Assembly: GCF_000455205.1 (NCBI RefSeq)
Contig: NZ_AUWQ01000005.1
Span: 27,603-91,602, forward strand
Direction: 5' to 3'
Length of the DNA stretch: 64,000 nt
DNA from: Mycobacterium sp. UM_CSW
GTDB lineage: Bacteria; Actinomycetota; Actinomycetes; Mycobacteriales; Mycobacteriaceae
In this document: positions 18,402 through 26,838 of the stretch, one piece after another
Layout: every line of letters begins with the position of its first letter
How positions within the stretch are numbered: the stretch's first letter is position 1
Notes under the pieces: model-generated
What the model was told of the DNA's origin: nothing
The model's database searches: none
Seen by the model: only the letters and a program-made list of their open reading frames with translations
Program-made: the position numbers and the translations under genes

Positions 18402-19481
18402 CTACTTCGGCAGCAGGGGCAGCACGCCCTCGGCGAACCAGTACGCCTCTTCGAGGTGTGGGTAGCCCGACAGGATGAACTCCTCGAAGCCCAGCGAATG
18501 GTATTCCAGGATTAGGTCCGCGACCTCCCGGTGGCTGCCGACCAGCGCCGTGCCGGCGCCGCCGCGGACCAGACCGACTCCGGCCCACAGATTCGGGTAG
18601 ACCTCGAGCTTGTCCACCTGGCCGCCGTGCAGGGCCGTCATCCGTCGCTGTCCCTCGGATTCCGATTTGGCATGCAGCGATGTGGCTTTGGCGATCTCCT
18701 CGTCGGTCAGATCGGCAAGCATCTCGTTCGCGACGGCCCAGGCCGCCGCCGAGGTGTCGCGGCTGATGGTGTGCAATCGAATGCCGAACCGAACCTTGCG
18801 GCCAACCGCGGCGGCCTGCTCGCGCATGCGCTCGATCTTGGCGGCGGCGTCGTCCGGGGGCTCGCCCCAGGTGAGGTACACGTCGGCATACTCGGCAGCG
18901 ATCGGCAGCGCCGCCGCCGACGATCCACCAAAGTAAATCTCCGGCAAGGGATTCGGCGGCGCCGACACCCTGGCGTCGGCGACTCTGTAGTACTTGCCGG
19001 TGAAATCTACCGACTCCTGCGTCCACACTGAGGTGACGATCTGTAGGAACTCGGCGGTGCGAGCGTAGCGCTCGTCGTGGCCGAGCCAGTCGCCGAAACG
19101 GCGTTGTTCGGCATCGTCGCCGCCGCTGACGACGTTGAGCAGCACCCGTCCACCGGAAAATCGTTGCAGCGTAGCGGTCTGCTGCGCGGCCAGGGTGGGA
19201 GGCACCAGCCCGGGGCGGAATGCGACCAGAAACTTGAGCTTCTCGGTCTCGGCCAGCAACGCTGCCGAGGTCAGCCACGCGTCTTCGCACCAAGTCCCGG
19301 TCGGTGTCAGCACTCCCTCAAAACCCAGCCGGTCCGCGGCGCGAGCCACTTCCGCCAGATAGCGGCGGCTCGGTGGGCGATATCCGTTCGGAATGGCGCG
19401 GTTCGACGATGCGTGTGATCCGCCGACAATCGAACGGCTGTCACCGGTGGTGGGCAAGAACCAGAAGAATCGAGGAGTCAT
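18402..19481 (-). CDS. ssuD: Alkanesulfonate monooxygenase (SsuD-type)
   Basis: 359 residues, close to the usual SsuD length. Diagnostic stretches are FFWFLPTTGDSR at the start, GTWCEDAWLTSAAL, FRPGLVPPTLAAQQTATLQR, VLLNVVSGGD and the C-terminal EFILSGYPHLEEAYWFAEGV. SsuD uses reduced FMN and oxygen to cleave the C-S bond of alkanesulfonates, giving sulfite and an aldehyde. No SsuE-type FMN reductase is nearby. An ABC importer of the Ssu type lies at 21.8-24.3 kb on the same strand. The promoter at 19491-19519 would give an almost leaderless mRNA. Confidence 0.9.
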   Translation of the reverse strand: MTPRFFWFLPTTGDSRSIVGGSHASSNRAIPNGYRPPSRRYLAEVARAADRLGFEGVLTPTGTWCEDAWLTSAALLAETEKLKFLVAFRPGLVPPTLAAQQTATLQRFSGGRVLLNVVSGGDDAEQRRFGDWLGHDERYARTAEFLQIVTSVWTQESVDFTGKYYRVADARVSAPPNPLPEIYFGGSSAAALPIAAEYADVYLTWGEPPDDAAAKIERMREQAAAVGRKVRFGIRLHTISRDTSAAAWAVANEMLADLTDEEIAKATSLHAKSESEGQRRMTALHGGQVDKLEVYPNLWAGVGLVRGGAGTALVGSHREVADLILEYHSLGFEEFILSGYPHLEEAYWFAEGVLPLLPK

Positions 19482-19490
19482 CTGCCGTCG

Positions 19491-19519
19491 ACGCTAGGTT
19501 CCTGCCGAGCGGAGGGCAA
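19491..19519 (-). promoter_or_regulatory. Sigma-A-like promoter for ssuD
   Basis: On the minus strand, TTGCCC and TAGCGT are separated by exactly 17 bases. The -10 element ends about nine bases before the ATG at 19481, so transcription would begin within a few bases of the start codon, as is common in mycobacteria. This is a pattern match only. Confidence 0.45.
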
Positions 19520-19598
19520 GCTGGGTTGTGGCCCCACCCAACGGGTGCCCGAGGGAGGTGCGGGCACTGCCCCCGACGGCACGAGACATGATGGCGGC

Positions 19599-20816
19599 AT
19601 GAGCACCGACATTCGCGTCCTCGAGGGCGAGGACGACCTCGTCGCTGCGGCCAACGTGTTCCGCGCCGCCATGGTCGGGTTCCCGCCGCTGACGAACCTG
19701 GCGCCCGGCCAGATCACCGAGCTGGTGGAACCCGGCCGCACGATCGGCGCTTTCGTGTCGGGGCAACTCGTCGGCACCGCCGACGCGGTGACGAGCGGAC
19801 TTACGCTTCCCGGCGGCGCGATCGTGGGCCATGCCGCCGTGACCCATATCGGGGTGCTGCCGTCGTTCACCCGAAAAGGCATCGCCACCGACCTGATACA
19901 TCATCAGCTGCGCGACATCGCCGCGCGGGGCGAAGCGGTCGCGACGCTGCGCGCCTCGGAGGCGACCATCTACGAGCGGTACGGCTATGGCGTGGCGAGT
20001 TCGTCGCAGACGGTCGAGGTTCAGACCGCACGGGCCGCGCTGCGCCCAGGGGTGCCAGCCGGCGGTCCGGTGCGGCTGGTGGAGGTGGGCGAATCCTGGG
20101 ACCTCCTGCCCCGGATCTACGCCGAGAATCGTCCGTCCCGCCCGGGAACCATCGACCGCCCGGCGGTTTGGTGGCGCAGCCTGCGGATGCGCGCCGAATC
20201 CTCGCCTGGCGCTTCGTATGTCGCGGTGCACGGCGAACCGGGATCGGAGTCCGGATTCGCTCGCTACCGCCCCGTCGACACCGATGCCTGGTTCGTCAGC
20301 GACCAGCGCACCATCGCGGTCGAGGACTTCTTCGCGCCCACGATGCATGCCTACGTCGGGTTGCTGCGTTTCCTGCTCGGGCTCGATCTCATCGATCGCG
20401 TCGTGTTCTGGATGCTGCCGGCCGATGCTCCGCTGCCCTGGCTGCTCGTAGATCGGCGAGCCGCGCGGGTTACCGCGGTGCACGACGAGACGTGGCTGCG
20501 CGTCGTCGACGCGCGAAAGGCGTTGGCGGCGCGCGGATATGTCGGGGATGGAGAGGTCACCATGGCGGTAGACGACCCCCTGTTGCCGGAGAATTCGGCC
20601 AGCTTCACCATCACCGCCGCGGGCGCGAAGCCGACGGACCGACCGGCCCAGTTGCACACCGGGGTCGAAGCACTCGGCGCCGCGCTGCTCGGTGGCGCGA
20701 CGTGGCGCGCCCTGGCCACCGCCGGACTGGCCCGCGCCGATGACCCGCAAGCGCTCGCCGTCGCCGATCGGCTGTTCGCGGTGCCCGACGCCCCGCACGC
20801 AGGGTTTTACTTCTAG
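19599..20816 (+). CDS. Eis-like GNAT N-acetyltransferase
   Basis: 405 residues, matching the roughly 400-residue Eis family, which has two GNAT-like domains followed by a sterol-carrier-like domain. The acetyl-CoA loop reads HIGVLPSFTRKGIATDLIHHQL; YERYGYGVAS follows, as in Eis. The protein ends with an aromatic C-terminal carboxylate (GFYF), which serves as general base in Eis enzymes. Eis proteins acetylate amines of aminoglycosides or proteins; activity on drugs cannot be inferred here. The ATG at 19599 is chosen over an earlier in-frame reading. The FAD oxidoreductase follows after two bases. Confidence 0.85.
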   Translation: MSTDIRVLEGEDDLVAAANVFRAAMVGFPPLTNLAPGQITELVEPGRTIGAFVSGQLVGTADAVTSGLTLPGGAIVGHAAVTHIGVLPSFTRKGIATDLIHHQLRDIAARGEAVATLRASEATIYERYGYGVASSSQTVEVQTARAALRPGVPAGGPVRLVEVGESWDLLPRIYAENRPSRPGTIDRPAVWWRSLRMRAESSPGASYVAVHGEPGSESGFARYRPVDTDAWFVSDQRTIAVEDFFAPTMHAYVGLLRFLLGLDLIDRVVFWMLPADAPLPWLLVDRRAARVTAVHDETWLRVVDARKALAARGYVGDGEVTMAVDDPLLPENSASFTITAAGAKPTDRPAQLHTGVEALGAALLGGATWRALATAGLARADDPQALAVADRLFAVPDAPHAGFYF

Positions 20817-20818
20817 CG

Positions 20819-21766
20819 ATGATCGTCATCGTCGGCGCGGGCATCTGTGGACTGGCGGCCGCCTACGAGCTGTCCCGGCGCGGGGAACAGCCGGTCGTGT
20901 TCGAGCGCGGTGCGCCGTTCGCGGAACAATCCGCGGGACTGGCGCGCATCTTCCGCATCGCGCATCGGCGCCCCGTGCTATGCAGGCTCGCCATGCGGGC
21001 CTGCGACGGCTGGCAGCGCTGGGAGACCGAGTTCGGCGCCGGACGCCTGCTCGGCACGGAGGGCTTCATCGCCGCCGACGCCGGCCCGGACATTGCGGCC
21101 GCAATGGACGATGCCGGCGCCGCTTACTTTCGACTTGACCGATCCGAAATCACGGCGCGGATACCGTTTTTGGCCGCGCCGTGGGAAACCGGAGTGTTCG
21201 ATCCGCAGGGCGGGAGCCTGCGCATCCGCCGCGCGCGCGACGCCCTGGCGCGCCGCGCCGCCATCGAGCGCGGCCAGGTCGTGTCGGTCGACGACGACGG
21301 CGCGACGACGCTCGCGGACGGCACCGTCGTGCACGCGGACCGCGTGCTCATCTGCGCGGGTGTCGAGACGCCGGCCCTGTTCGGTCCGCTGGGCATCGAA
21401 TTCGCCCCGCACACGCGCTTCACCTACGAGGGCGCCGAAGCGGTTGGCGCCGCATGCCTTTCCGCGCCCGAGGGATACGGGTTGCCGCTGGGCAGCACGG
21501 GGCGCTGGGCGTTCGGGCAGGAGGTGCCCGACGCCGCGACCGTGCGCGCGCTGTTTCCGTCCCTGTCACCGGTGGGCCGGGTGGACTGCGTCACGGCTCG
21601 CGCCGAGTGGCTGGACTCGGGTGGCGATGGCTGGACGGTGGCCCGGCGGGGTCGCGTCGTCGCCTTCGTCGGCAGCAACCTGATGAAGTTCGGGCCGCTG
21701 CTCGGCGAATTGCTGGCCCACGCCGTGTTGAACGACGAGCCGCCGAGCGAGCTCCTCCTGGGCTAA
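20819..21766 (+). CDS. FAD-dependent oxidoreductase (D-amino-acid oxidase fold)
   Basis: 315 residues. The protein opens with the dinucleotide-binding strand MIVIVGAGICGLAAAYELSR and a Glu ending the second strand (VVFERG). Later segments (VLICAGVETPALFGPLGI and the final VAFVGSNLMKFGPLLGELLA) fit the DAO/sarcosine-oxidase fold. It probably oxidises an amine or amino acid; the substrate is unknown. It starts two bases after the eis-like stop. Its own stop codon overlaps that of the convergent ssuC gene. Confidence 0.85.
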   Translation: MIVIVGAGICGLAAAYELSRRGEQPVVFERGAPFAEQSAGLARIFRIAHRRPVLCRLAMRACDGWQRWETEFGAGRLLGTEGFIAADAGPDIAAAMDDAGAAYFRLDRSEITARIPFLAAPWETGVFDPQGGSLRIRRARDALARRAAIERGQVVSVDDDGATTLADGTVVHADRVLICAGVETPALFGPLGIEFAPHTRFTYEGAEAVGAACLSAPEGYGLPLGSTGRWAFGQEVPDAATVRALFPSLSPVGRVDCVTARAEWLDSGGDGWTVARRGRVVAFVGSNLMKFGPLLGELLAHAVLNDEPPSELLLG

Positions 21767-22509
21767 GTGCGCCGCCTCACCATTCGGCGCTCGAGCGTGC
21801 CCAGCGCGGCGTCACTGAGTTTGCCCAACCCGGCGAGCAGGACGATCGCCAGCAGCATCACATCCGTGCGCCCGGTGTTCTGGCTGTCGATGAGCAGGAA
21901 GCCGAGCCCCTTCGACGAAGCGATCAGCTCCGCCGCCACCAGAAACAGCCACGCATTCGCCAGGCCCAATCGCAGACCGTTGACCAGCCCGGGCGCGGCC
22001 GCCGGCAGCATGACGGTCGCCAACAACGCGGCACCGTGCCGACCGTAGGCGCGGCCCACCTCCAGAAGCTGCGGGTCGACGTGCGTCAGTGCCGACGCCG
22101 TCGTCGTGTAGATGGGAAAGAACGCACCGATGGCGACGAGCAACACCTTCGGCGTCTCGTCGATCCCAAACCACAAGAGCAGCAACGGCACCCAGGCCAA
22201 CGAGGGCACCGTGCGAAGCGCCGCCACCGTCGGCGCCAGCAGGCTGCGCGCGGCACCCGACAGACCGATCAGGGAACCGAGCGCGAGCGCGGCCGCCGCG
22301 CCCGCCAGGTAGCCGAGCACCACCCGTAACAGGCTGGCTTGCAGGTGGGTCCACAGTTCACCGTGGCGGAGCAGCCCGCCGAGGGCGGCCACCACATCGC
22401 CGGGGGGCGGCAACTGACTGGCCGAGAAAAGTCCCGCGGCAGTGACCAGTTGCCATGTCGCCAGCAGCAGCAGCGGAACGACGAGTCCCGCCACCGGTGC
22501 GGCGCGCAA
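21763..22509 (-). CDS. ssuC: ABC transporter permease (SsuC/TauC type)
   Basis: About 248 residues with five or six transmembrane helices. The permease EAA-type loop appears as DPQLLEVGRAYGRHGAALLATVMLPAAAPGLVNGLRLGLANAW. The upstream open frame continues into the binding-protein gene and looks non-coding there, so the start is placed at the TTG at 22509, two bases after the ssuA stop; the GTG at 22494 is an alternative. It forms the membrane channel for the SsuB/SsuA importer. Confidence 0.85.
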   Translation of the reverse strand: MRAAPVAGLVVPLLLLATWQLVTAAGLFSASQLPPPGDVVAALGGLLRHGELWTHLQASLLRVVLGYLAGAAAALALGSLIGLSGAARSLLAPTVAALRTVPSLAWVPLLLLWFGIDETPKVLLVAIGAFFPIYTTTASALTHVDPQLLEVGRAYGRHGAALLATVMLPAAAPGLVNGLRLGLANAWLFLVAAELIASSKGLGFLLIDSQNTGRTDVMLLAIVLLAGLGKLSDAALGTLERRMVRRRT

Positions 22510-22511
22510 CC

Positions 22512-23477
22512 TCAGGATGCGTGTTGGGCGTACTTCGGGTCGATGATCGTGTTCAAGGCGCCGCGCCCGGCTTCGTCGGATTTGATGTCCGAGTCCGCCA
22601 CGGCGATCGGCAAGATGTTGGTCAGGACCGCGCGCTGGGGATCGCCCGGCGCGGGCTGGATGTCCAATGCCGTTCGCTGCAACTCCTCCTGGGCCACGCT
22701 CTGTGTCACCTTCGCCTGCGAGGCCAGCAACGCCGCCAACTCCTCGGGATGTGCTTTCGCCCATTTCCGGGCCTCCTCATAGCTATTGACCACGGATTGG
22801 ACGAGATCCGGATGCGCGGTGATGAAGTCCTCGCGGGCGTTCAACACGCCGTAGGAATTGAAATCCGGGTTGCGGTAAAGCAACCGCGAGCCTTGTTGCT
22901 GGACGGTCTGGGCCATGAACGGGTCCAGTCCTGACCAGGCATCCACGTCGCCGCGCTCCAGGGCGGTCTTACCGTCGGCATGCTGCAGGTTGATGATCTC
23001 CACGTCGGCAGGCGAAAGCCCGGCCGTCGCAAGCGATTGCAACAGGAAGAAGTACGGATCGGTCCCCTTGGTAACCGCGATCTTCTTGCCCTTCAGGTCG
23101 GCCACCGAGTTGATCGGGGAGTTCTTCGGGACAACCAGGGCCGTCCATTCCGGCTTGCTGTACACGTCGATGATCTTGATCGGTGTGCCGTTGGCCCGCG
23201 CGACCAATGCGGCCGAACCTGCGGTCGACCCGAAGTCCAGCGCTTGCGAACGGAGCCCCTCGTTGGCCTTGTTGCTGCCGGCCGAAAGAACCCAGGTGAC
23301 GTTGTAACCCCGGCCCTCGAGCAGGTGCTGGTCCCGCACCACCAGACTCAAAGGGTTGTAATAGGCGTAATCGAGTCGGATGTCCTTCGAAGCCGTCGGA
23401 CCCGCTTTCGAACCGCAGGCGGACACGGCCGCGGCCACCGCGAAAACCGAAATTGCCGCCAGATAACGGGCTTTCAT
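22512..23477 (-). CDS. ssuA: Sulfonate-type ABC substrate-binding lipoprotein (SsuA)
   Basis: 321 residues. A signal peptide ends in the lipobox AVSAC with the modified Cys at residue 21. The mature part has the type-2 periplasmic-binding fold of aliphatic sulfonate and nitrate/taurine binding proteins (YAYYNPLSLVVRDQHLLE, ALDFGSTAGSAALVARANG, LKGKKIAVTKGTDPYFFLLQ). It captures the substrate outside the membrane. The start overlaps the ssuB stop by four bases. A related anion such as taurine is possible. Confidence 0.87.
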   Translation of the reverse strand: MKARYLAAISVFAVAAAVSACGSKAGPTASKDIRLDYAYYNPLSLVVRDQHLLEGRGYNVTWVLSAGSNKANEGLRSQALDFGSTAGSAALVARANGTPIKIIDVYSKPEWTALVVPKNSPINSVADLKGKKIAVTKGTDPYFFLLQSLATAGLSPADVEIINLQHADGKTALERGDVDAWSGLDPFMAQTVQQQGSRLLYRNPDFNSYGVLNAREDFITAHPDLVQSVVNSYEEARKWAKAHPEELAALLASQAKVTQSVAQEELQRTALDIQPAPGDPQRAVLTNILPIAVADSDIKSDEAGRGALNTIIDPKYAQHAS

Positions 23478-24286
23478 CGTGCTATTGCCTCCTCATCGCC
23501 GGCAGCGCCGTGCCGGCGCACGCCGAGTTCGTCCAACAACCGATCACGCAGCCCGACGATGCGCGGGTCGCCACGGTCGCGCGGTTTGGGAATGGTGATG
23601 TCGAACGTCGCGGCAATGGTCGCGACGCCCCCGGCTTCGGCGCGGTCATCGGCGCGCAGGATCAGCACGCGGTCGGCCAGGATCACTGCCTCGTCGACGT
23701 CGTGTGTCACCAGAAGCGTGGTGGTGCCCGCCTCCTGCTGCACAGTGTCGAGCAGGTCCTGCATCCGCAGCCGAGTCAATGCGTCGAGAGCCGCCAACGG
23801 CTCGTCGAGGAGCAGCACGCTGGGCCGCCGGGCCAGGGCGCGCGCGAGCCCTGCGCGTTGGGCCATACCGCCGGACACCTGCCGCGGATAGTGGTTGCCG
23901 AATTCACGCAGCCCGACCACATCGAGCCAATGCTGCACCACGGCTGGCCCTTTCGACCGCGTGGTGCCGCGAGGCAGGCCGAAGGCCACATTGTCCGCCA
24001 GGTTTCGCCATGGCAGCAGTCGAGGTTCCTGAAAGACCATGGCGCAGCGCGGATCGATCCCGCGAACCGGAATGCCGTCGATCTCGATCCGCCCGTCCGT
24101 CGGACGGTCCAGCCCGGCGATGAGCCGCAACAGCGTCGACTTGCCGCTTCCGGACGATCCGAGCAACGCGACCACCTCGCCCGGCTCGATCTCGAGGTCG
24201 ACGTCGTCCAGCACGGCGTGCTTGCCGAACGTTCGGTTGACACCGCGCAAGGACACAAGCGCCGGCGCGGGGTTGCTCGACGTCAC
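23474..24286 (-). CDS. ssuB: ABC transporter ATP-binding protein (SsuB type)
   Basis: 270 residues. Walker A is GSSGSGKST, the Q-loop lies in VFQEPRLLPWRN, the signature is VSGGMAQRAGLARALARRP and Walker B is VLLLDEPLAALD, with LVTHDVDEAV as the switch. The LLPW motif after the Q-loop is typical of SsuB/TauB/NrtD ATPases. It is the first gene of ssuB-ssuA-ssuC, with four-base overlap to ssuA. On the minus strand a TAGGCT -10 element at 24293-24298 lies six bases before the GTG, suggesting a leaderless transcript. Confidence 0.9.
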   Translation of the reverse strand: MTSSNPAPALVSLRGVNRTFGKHAVLDDVDLEIEPGEVVALLGSSGSGKSTLLRLIAGLDRPTDGRIEIDGIPVRGIDPRCAMVFQEPRLLPWRNLADNVAFGLPRGTTRSKGPAVVQHWLDVVGLREFGNHYPRQVSGGMAQRAGLARALARRPSVLLLDEPLAALDALTRLRMQDLLDTVQQEAGTTTLLVTHDVDEAVILADRVLILRADDRAEAGGVATIAATFDITIPKPRDRGDPRIVGLRDRLLDELGVRRHGAAGDEEAIAR

Positions 24287-24292
24287 CCGCGC

Positions 24293-24298
24293 AGCCTA
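24293..24298 (-). promoter_or_regulatory. Candidate -10 element for the ssuBAC operon
   Basis: On the minus strand the hexamer TAGGCT fits the mycobacterial TANNNT pattern. It sits six bases before the GTG of ssuB, the spacing expected for a leaderless start. The -35 region is poor. Confidence 0.35.
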
Positions 24299-24365
24299 GG
24301 AATCGGCGTCGGCGGTCACCAGGTTTGGATCGGTCGTGATTTGAACCCGGCGGCGGTCAGCCCGG

Positions 24366-24647
24366 TCAGCCGTGCGGAGCCTCGGAGATCTTCGTGTCCG
24401 GCTTGCCCAACGTTTGGCAGTACGTCAACGCGGACAGCCGGGTCGCCGTGATCTCCGCGTTGGTCGGATCGGACCCGTTCTTGTCCTTGAGCATCTTGCT
24501 GACCTCATCGCTCTGCTTCTTTTCGTCCTGCCCGGTGAAGTCCTTGCATTTCGTGTCGCCGCCGGTGTTGACGATCTGGGAGGCCGAGCACGCGCCGGAC
24601 AGCAGCGCGGCCAGCGCGATCGTGGCCGCGGCGGTTTGCTTGATCAT
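24366..24647 (-). CDS. Small lipoprotein resembling acid-stress chaperone HdeA
   Basis: 93 residues from the ATG at 24647. The signal peptide ends LLSGAC, a lipobox with Cys at residue 20. The mature part has two cysteines, in TKCKDFTG and LTYCQTLG, separated by a helical charged segment. This spacing and the CxDF start are like HdeA-family proteins, which keep a disulphide and act as periplasmic chaperones at low pH. The match is from memory and at family level only. It is monocistronic, between ssuB and the divergent MFS gene. Confidence 0.6.
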   Translation of the reverse strand: MIKQTAAATIALAALLSGACSASQIVNTGGDTKCKDFTGQDEKKQSDEVSKMLKDKNGSDPTNAEITATRLSALTYCQTLGKPDTKISEAPHG

Positions 24648-24814
24648 TTGCCCTCCTAGGTCCGGTTTGAGCTGTCTGTTCACCAAACCGGCTGATCTCA
24701 AACCTCACTCTGGTTTGCGCCGACGGACGTTGTGTTTGCTTGCGCTGACGCGGGAATACCTTCGTAAGTCGCTACGTCTATTCGTGAGTTAGCAAGCCCT
24801 GGGAGGACAAAGCA

Positions 24815-26032
24815 GTGAGCCCGTCGAACGCGTCGGCGTTGGCGACGGCGGACGAGCGCGACGCGGGCCTCGAGTCGGGCGCGAACCGAACCGTGTTCGC
24901 GAGCGTGCTGGCCTTGCTGCTGTCGACGGGATGGGTCGCCAACCACTTCGTCGCGTTGATGCCGTCGATCGACGACCGCCAGCACCTCGGCGCGGCCCGG
25001 CTCGACGCCATATTCGGGATCTACGCGCTCGGGTTGTTGCCCGGCCTGCTTTTCGGCGGGCGCGCCTCGGATGCGCTCGGGCGCCAGTCCGTGGCGTTGG
25101 CAGGCTCGACGACCGCTCTGGTGGGCACGCTGGCCATGCTGTTCTCGCAACAACCCGACGTCTTGCTGGCGGGACGGTTGGTCGTCGGACTCGGGGTGGG
25201 TCTCCTGATGAGCTCTTGCACCGCATGGGCGTCCGATCTGAGGGGTCCCGCCGGCGCGGCCACCGCGGGCGCGGTGTTGCTCGCCGGGTTCGCCGTCGGG
25301 CCGTTCGCCGCAGGCGCGATCGCGCGGGCCGGCCAGCCGGGCATTCGGGTGTCGTTCGGGCTAGCCGCCGCCCTCGTCGTGGCGGCGATGATTTTCTCGA
25401 TCCTGGCGGTGCGGAGCTCGGACGAGACGACGACGGCAGCGCGCGCCTGGGAGCCCTCGACCGCGGCGCGACGGGGAACCGCGTGGGCCCTGAGCTGGGC
25501 CATGCCGCTCGCGCCGTGGGTGTTCGCCTCGGCGACTTTGGGATTCATCGCCATCCCCAGCCGCCTGCACACCGGGCTCGCGGCCCCGATGGCCGCGGGA
25601 ACCGCCACGCTGATCGTCAACGGCGTGAGCGGACTCGTCCAAATCCTGGGCCGCGTTCTTCGCTGGGGACCGCACGCCGGCACCGCCGGCGCCGTGCTGG
25701 CCGCGCTCGGCTACGCGGCTACCGCGGTGGCCCCGCCGACCATGTCGGTGGCGCTGGGCGTGCCGCTGTTCTTGATCCTGGGGTGCGCGTCGGGCCTATG
25801 CCTGCGCGAGGGTTTGATCGACCTGGAAGCCGCGGCACCGCAGCGGCTGCGCGGCGCCCTGGTCGGAGTCTTCTACGTGGTGACCTACGTCGGCTTCGGC
25901 CTGCCGCTGATACTCAGCACCGCCGGATCCGCGGTCTCGACGACGATCTTGGCCGTCATGTCGGTGCTGGCGTTGGCGACAGCGGTGACACGCGCGGTGC
26001 GGCTGCGACGGGCTGCTCACCGCCAGAGTTGA
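24815..26032 (+). CDS. MFS transporter
   Basis: 405 residues with about 12 hydrophobic helices. The loop between helices 2 and 3 reads GLLPGLLFGGRASDALGRQSV, the MFS motif A in variant form. The GTG start at 24815 is preceded by GGGAGG eight bases upstream. Probably a drug or metabolite exporter; the substrate is not predictable. The next gene is convergent and 17 bases away. Confidence 0.85.
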   Translation: MSPSNASALATADERDAGLESGANRTVFASVLALLLSTGWVANHFVALMPSIDDRQHLGAARLDAIFGIYALGLLPGLLFGGRASDALGRQSVALAGSTTALVGTLAMLFSQQPDVLLAGRLVVGLGVGLLMSSCTAWASDLRGPAGAATAGAVLLAGFAVGPFAAGAIARAGQPGIRVSFGLAAALVVAAMIFSILAVRSSDETTTAARAWEPSTAARRGTAWALSWAMPLAPWVFASATLGFIAIPSRLHTGLAAPMAAGTATLIVNGVSGLVQILGRVLRWGPHAGTAGAVLAALGYAATAVAPPTMSVALGVPLFLILGCASGLCLREGLIDLEAAAPQRLRGALVGVFYVVTYVGFGLPLILSTAGSAVSTTILAVMSVLALATAVTRAVRLRRAAHRQS

Positions 26033-26049
26033 TTTGGCGGTCGGATGCC

Positions 26050-26679
26050 TTATGCCGCAACGATTTTGGGTCGCTCGCCGACGACGCTCAGCCCCGCCAA
26101 GCGCCGCCATGAGCGAATGGCGTGGCGCGTGATCTCCAAGACGCGGGCGGCTCCAGCGTCCGCGTTTGCCAATCGATGCGCTTTGAGGGCGTTGCCGGTC
26201 ACAGCATCCAGCGTGTAGCAGTCGTCGGTCTCGACGAGTGCCGTCGATTGAGCGGCGGTCCGGACGGCATACCTTTCGGCGGTCACCGGTGCGGTACCGA
26301 TCGCGCGCGCGGCGCGGGCGGCGCCGTCCCACTCGGCGATCGGCGGCAACTCGCCGGGGACGAGCCGGCGATGCAGTTCTGCGATGTCGGTGATCGCGCC
26401 TGCCGCCGCCGCGTTCTCCGCGTAGCGAATGACGCCCCACGGCGGGCTGACCAACAGCTTCGCGACCCATGGGTGCACGACGGTTCCGGTGACGTCGGCG
26501 GTGCCAACCGTCAGCCACGCCAAGTCGAGCACCACCATGCTGTCATCAGGCGCGAGATACCCGTCGGGTCCGGCCAGCAGGTCGTTGCACAACTGGACGA
26601 AGGAGGCCAGCGGCCGCGCCGAGGTCGCCGGGAAGTCGGTGATCTGCTCGTCGCCGTTGATGTACGAAATCACGTTCAT
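26050..26679 (-). CDS. Conserved protein of unknown function
   Basis: 209 residues from the ATG at 26679 (MNVISYINGDEQITDF), preceded by AAAGG; the upstream frame looks non-coding. The protein is rich in Ala with no signal peptide and no clear membrane segment. No family was recognised. It lies convergent to the MFS gene and downstream of the LLM/NTF2 operon, about 160 bases after it, so it may be separately transcribed. Confidence 0.65.
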   Translation of the reverse strand: MNVISYINGDEQITDFPATSARPLASFVQLCNDLLAGPDGYLAPDDSMVVLDLAWLTVGTADVTGTVVHPWVAKLLVSPPWGVIRYAENAAAAGAITDIAELHRRLVPGELPPIAEWDGAARAARAIGTAPVTAERYAVRTAAQSTALVETDDCYTLDAVTGNALKAHRLANADAGAARVLEITRHAIRSWRRLAGLSVVGERPKIVAA

Positions 26680-26838
26680 TGCACAGCCTTTGCCCGATCC
26701 GGGCCGATGCGATCCTCGGGCGAGCCTCAGCGGGTGGGTGATTCGGTCCAGGTCCATTGCAGCTGCTTTCTACGGTCTGCCGGCGCGATAAACACATGCT
26801 ATGGCAAGCGCGGCCTTGGCAGGGCGTGACGCCGGCGG

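Noticed and set aside
19599-20816. Aminoglycoside-resistance gene
   Set aside because: The protein is Eis-like by fold, but drug acetylation is not shown by sequence and most Eis relatives have unknown substrates.
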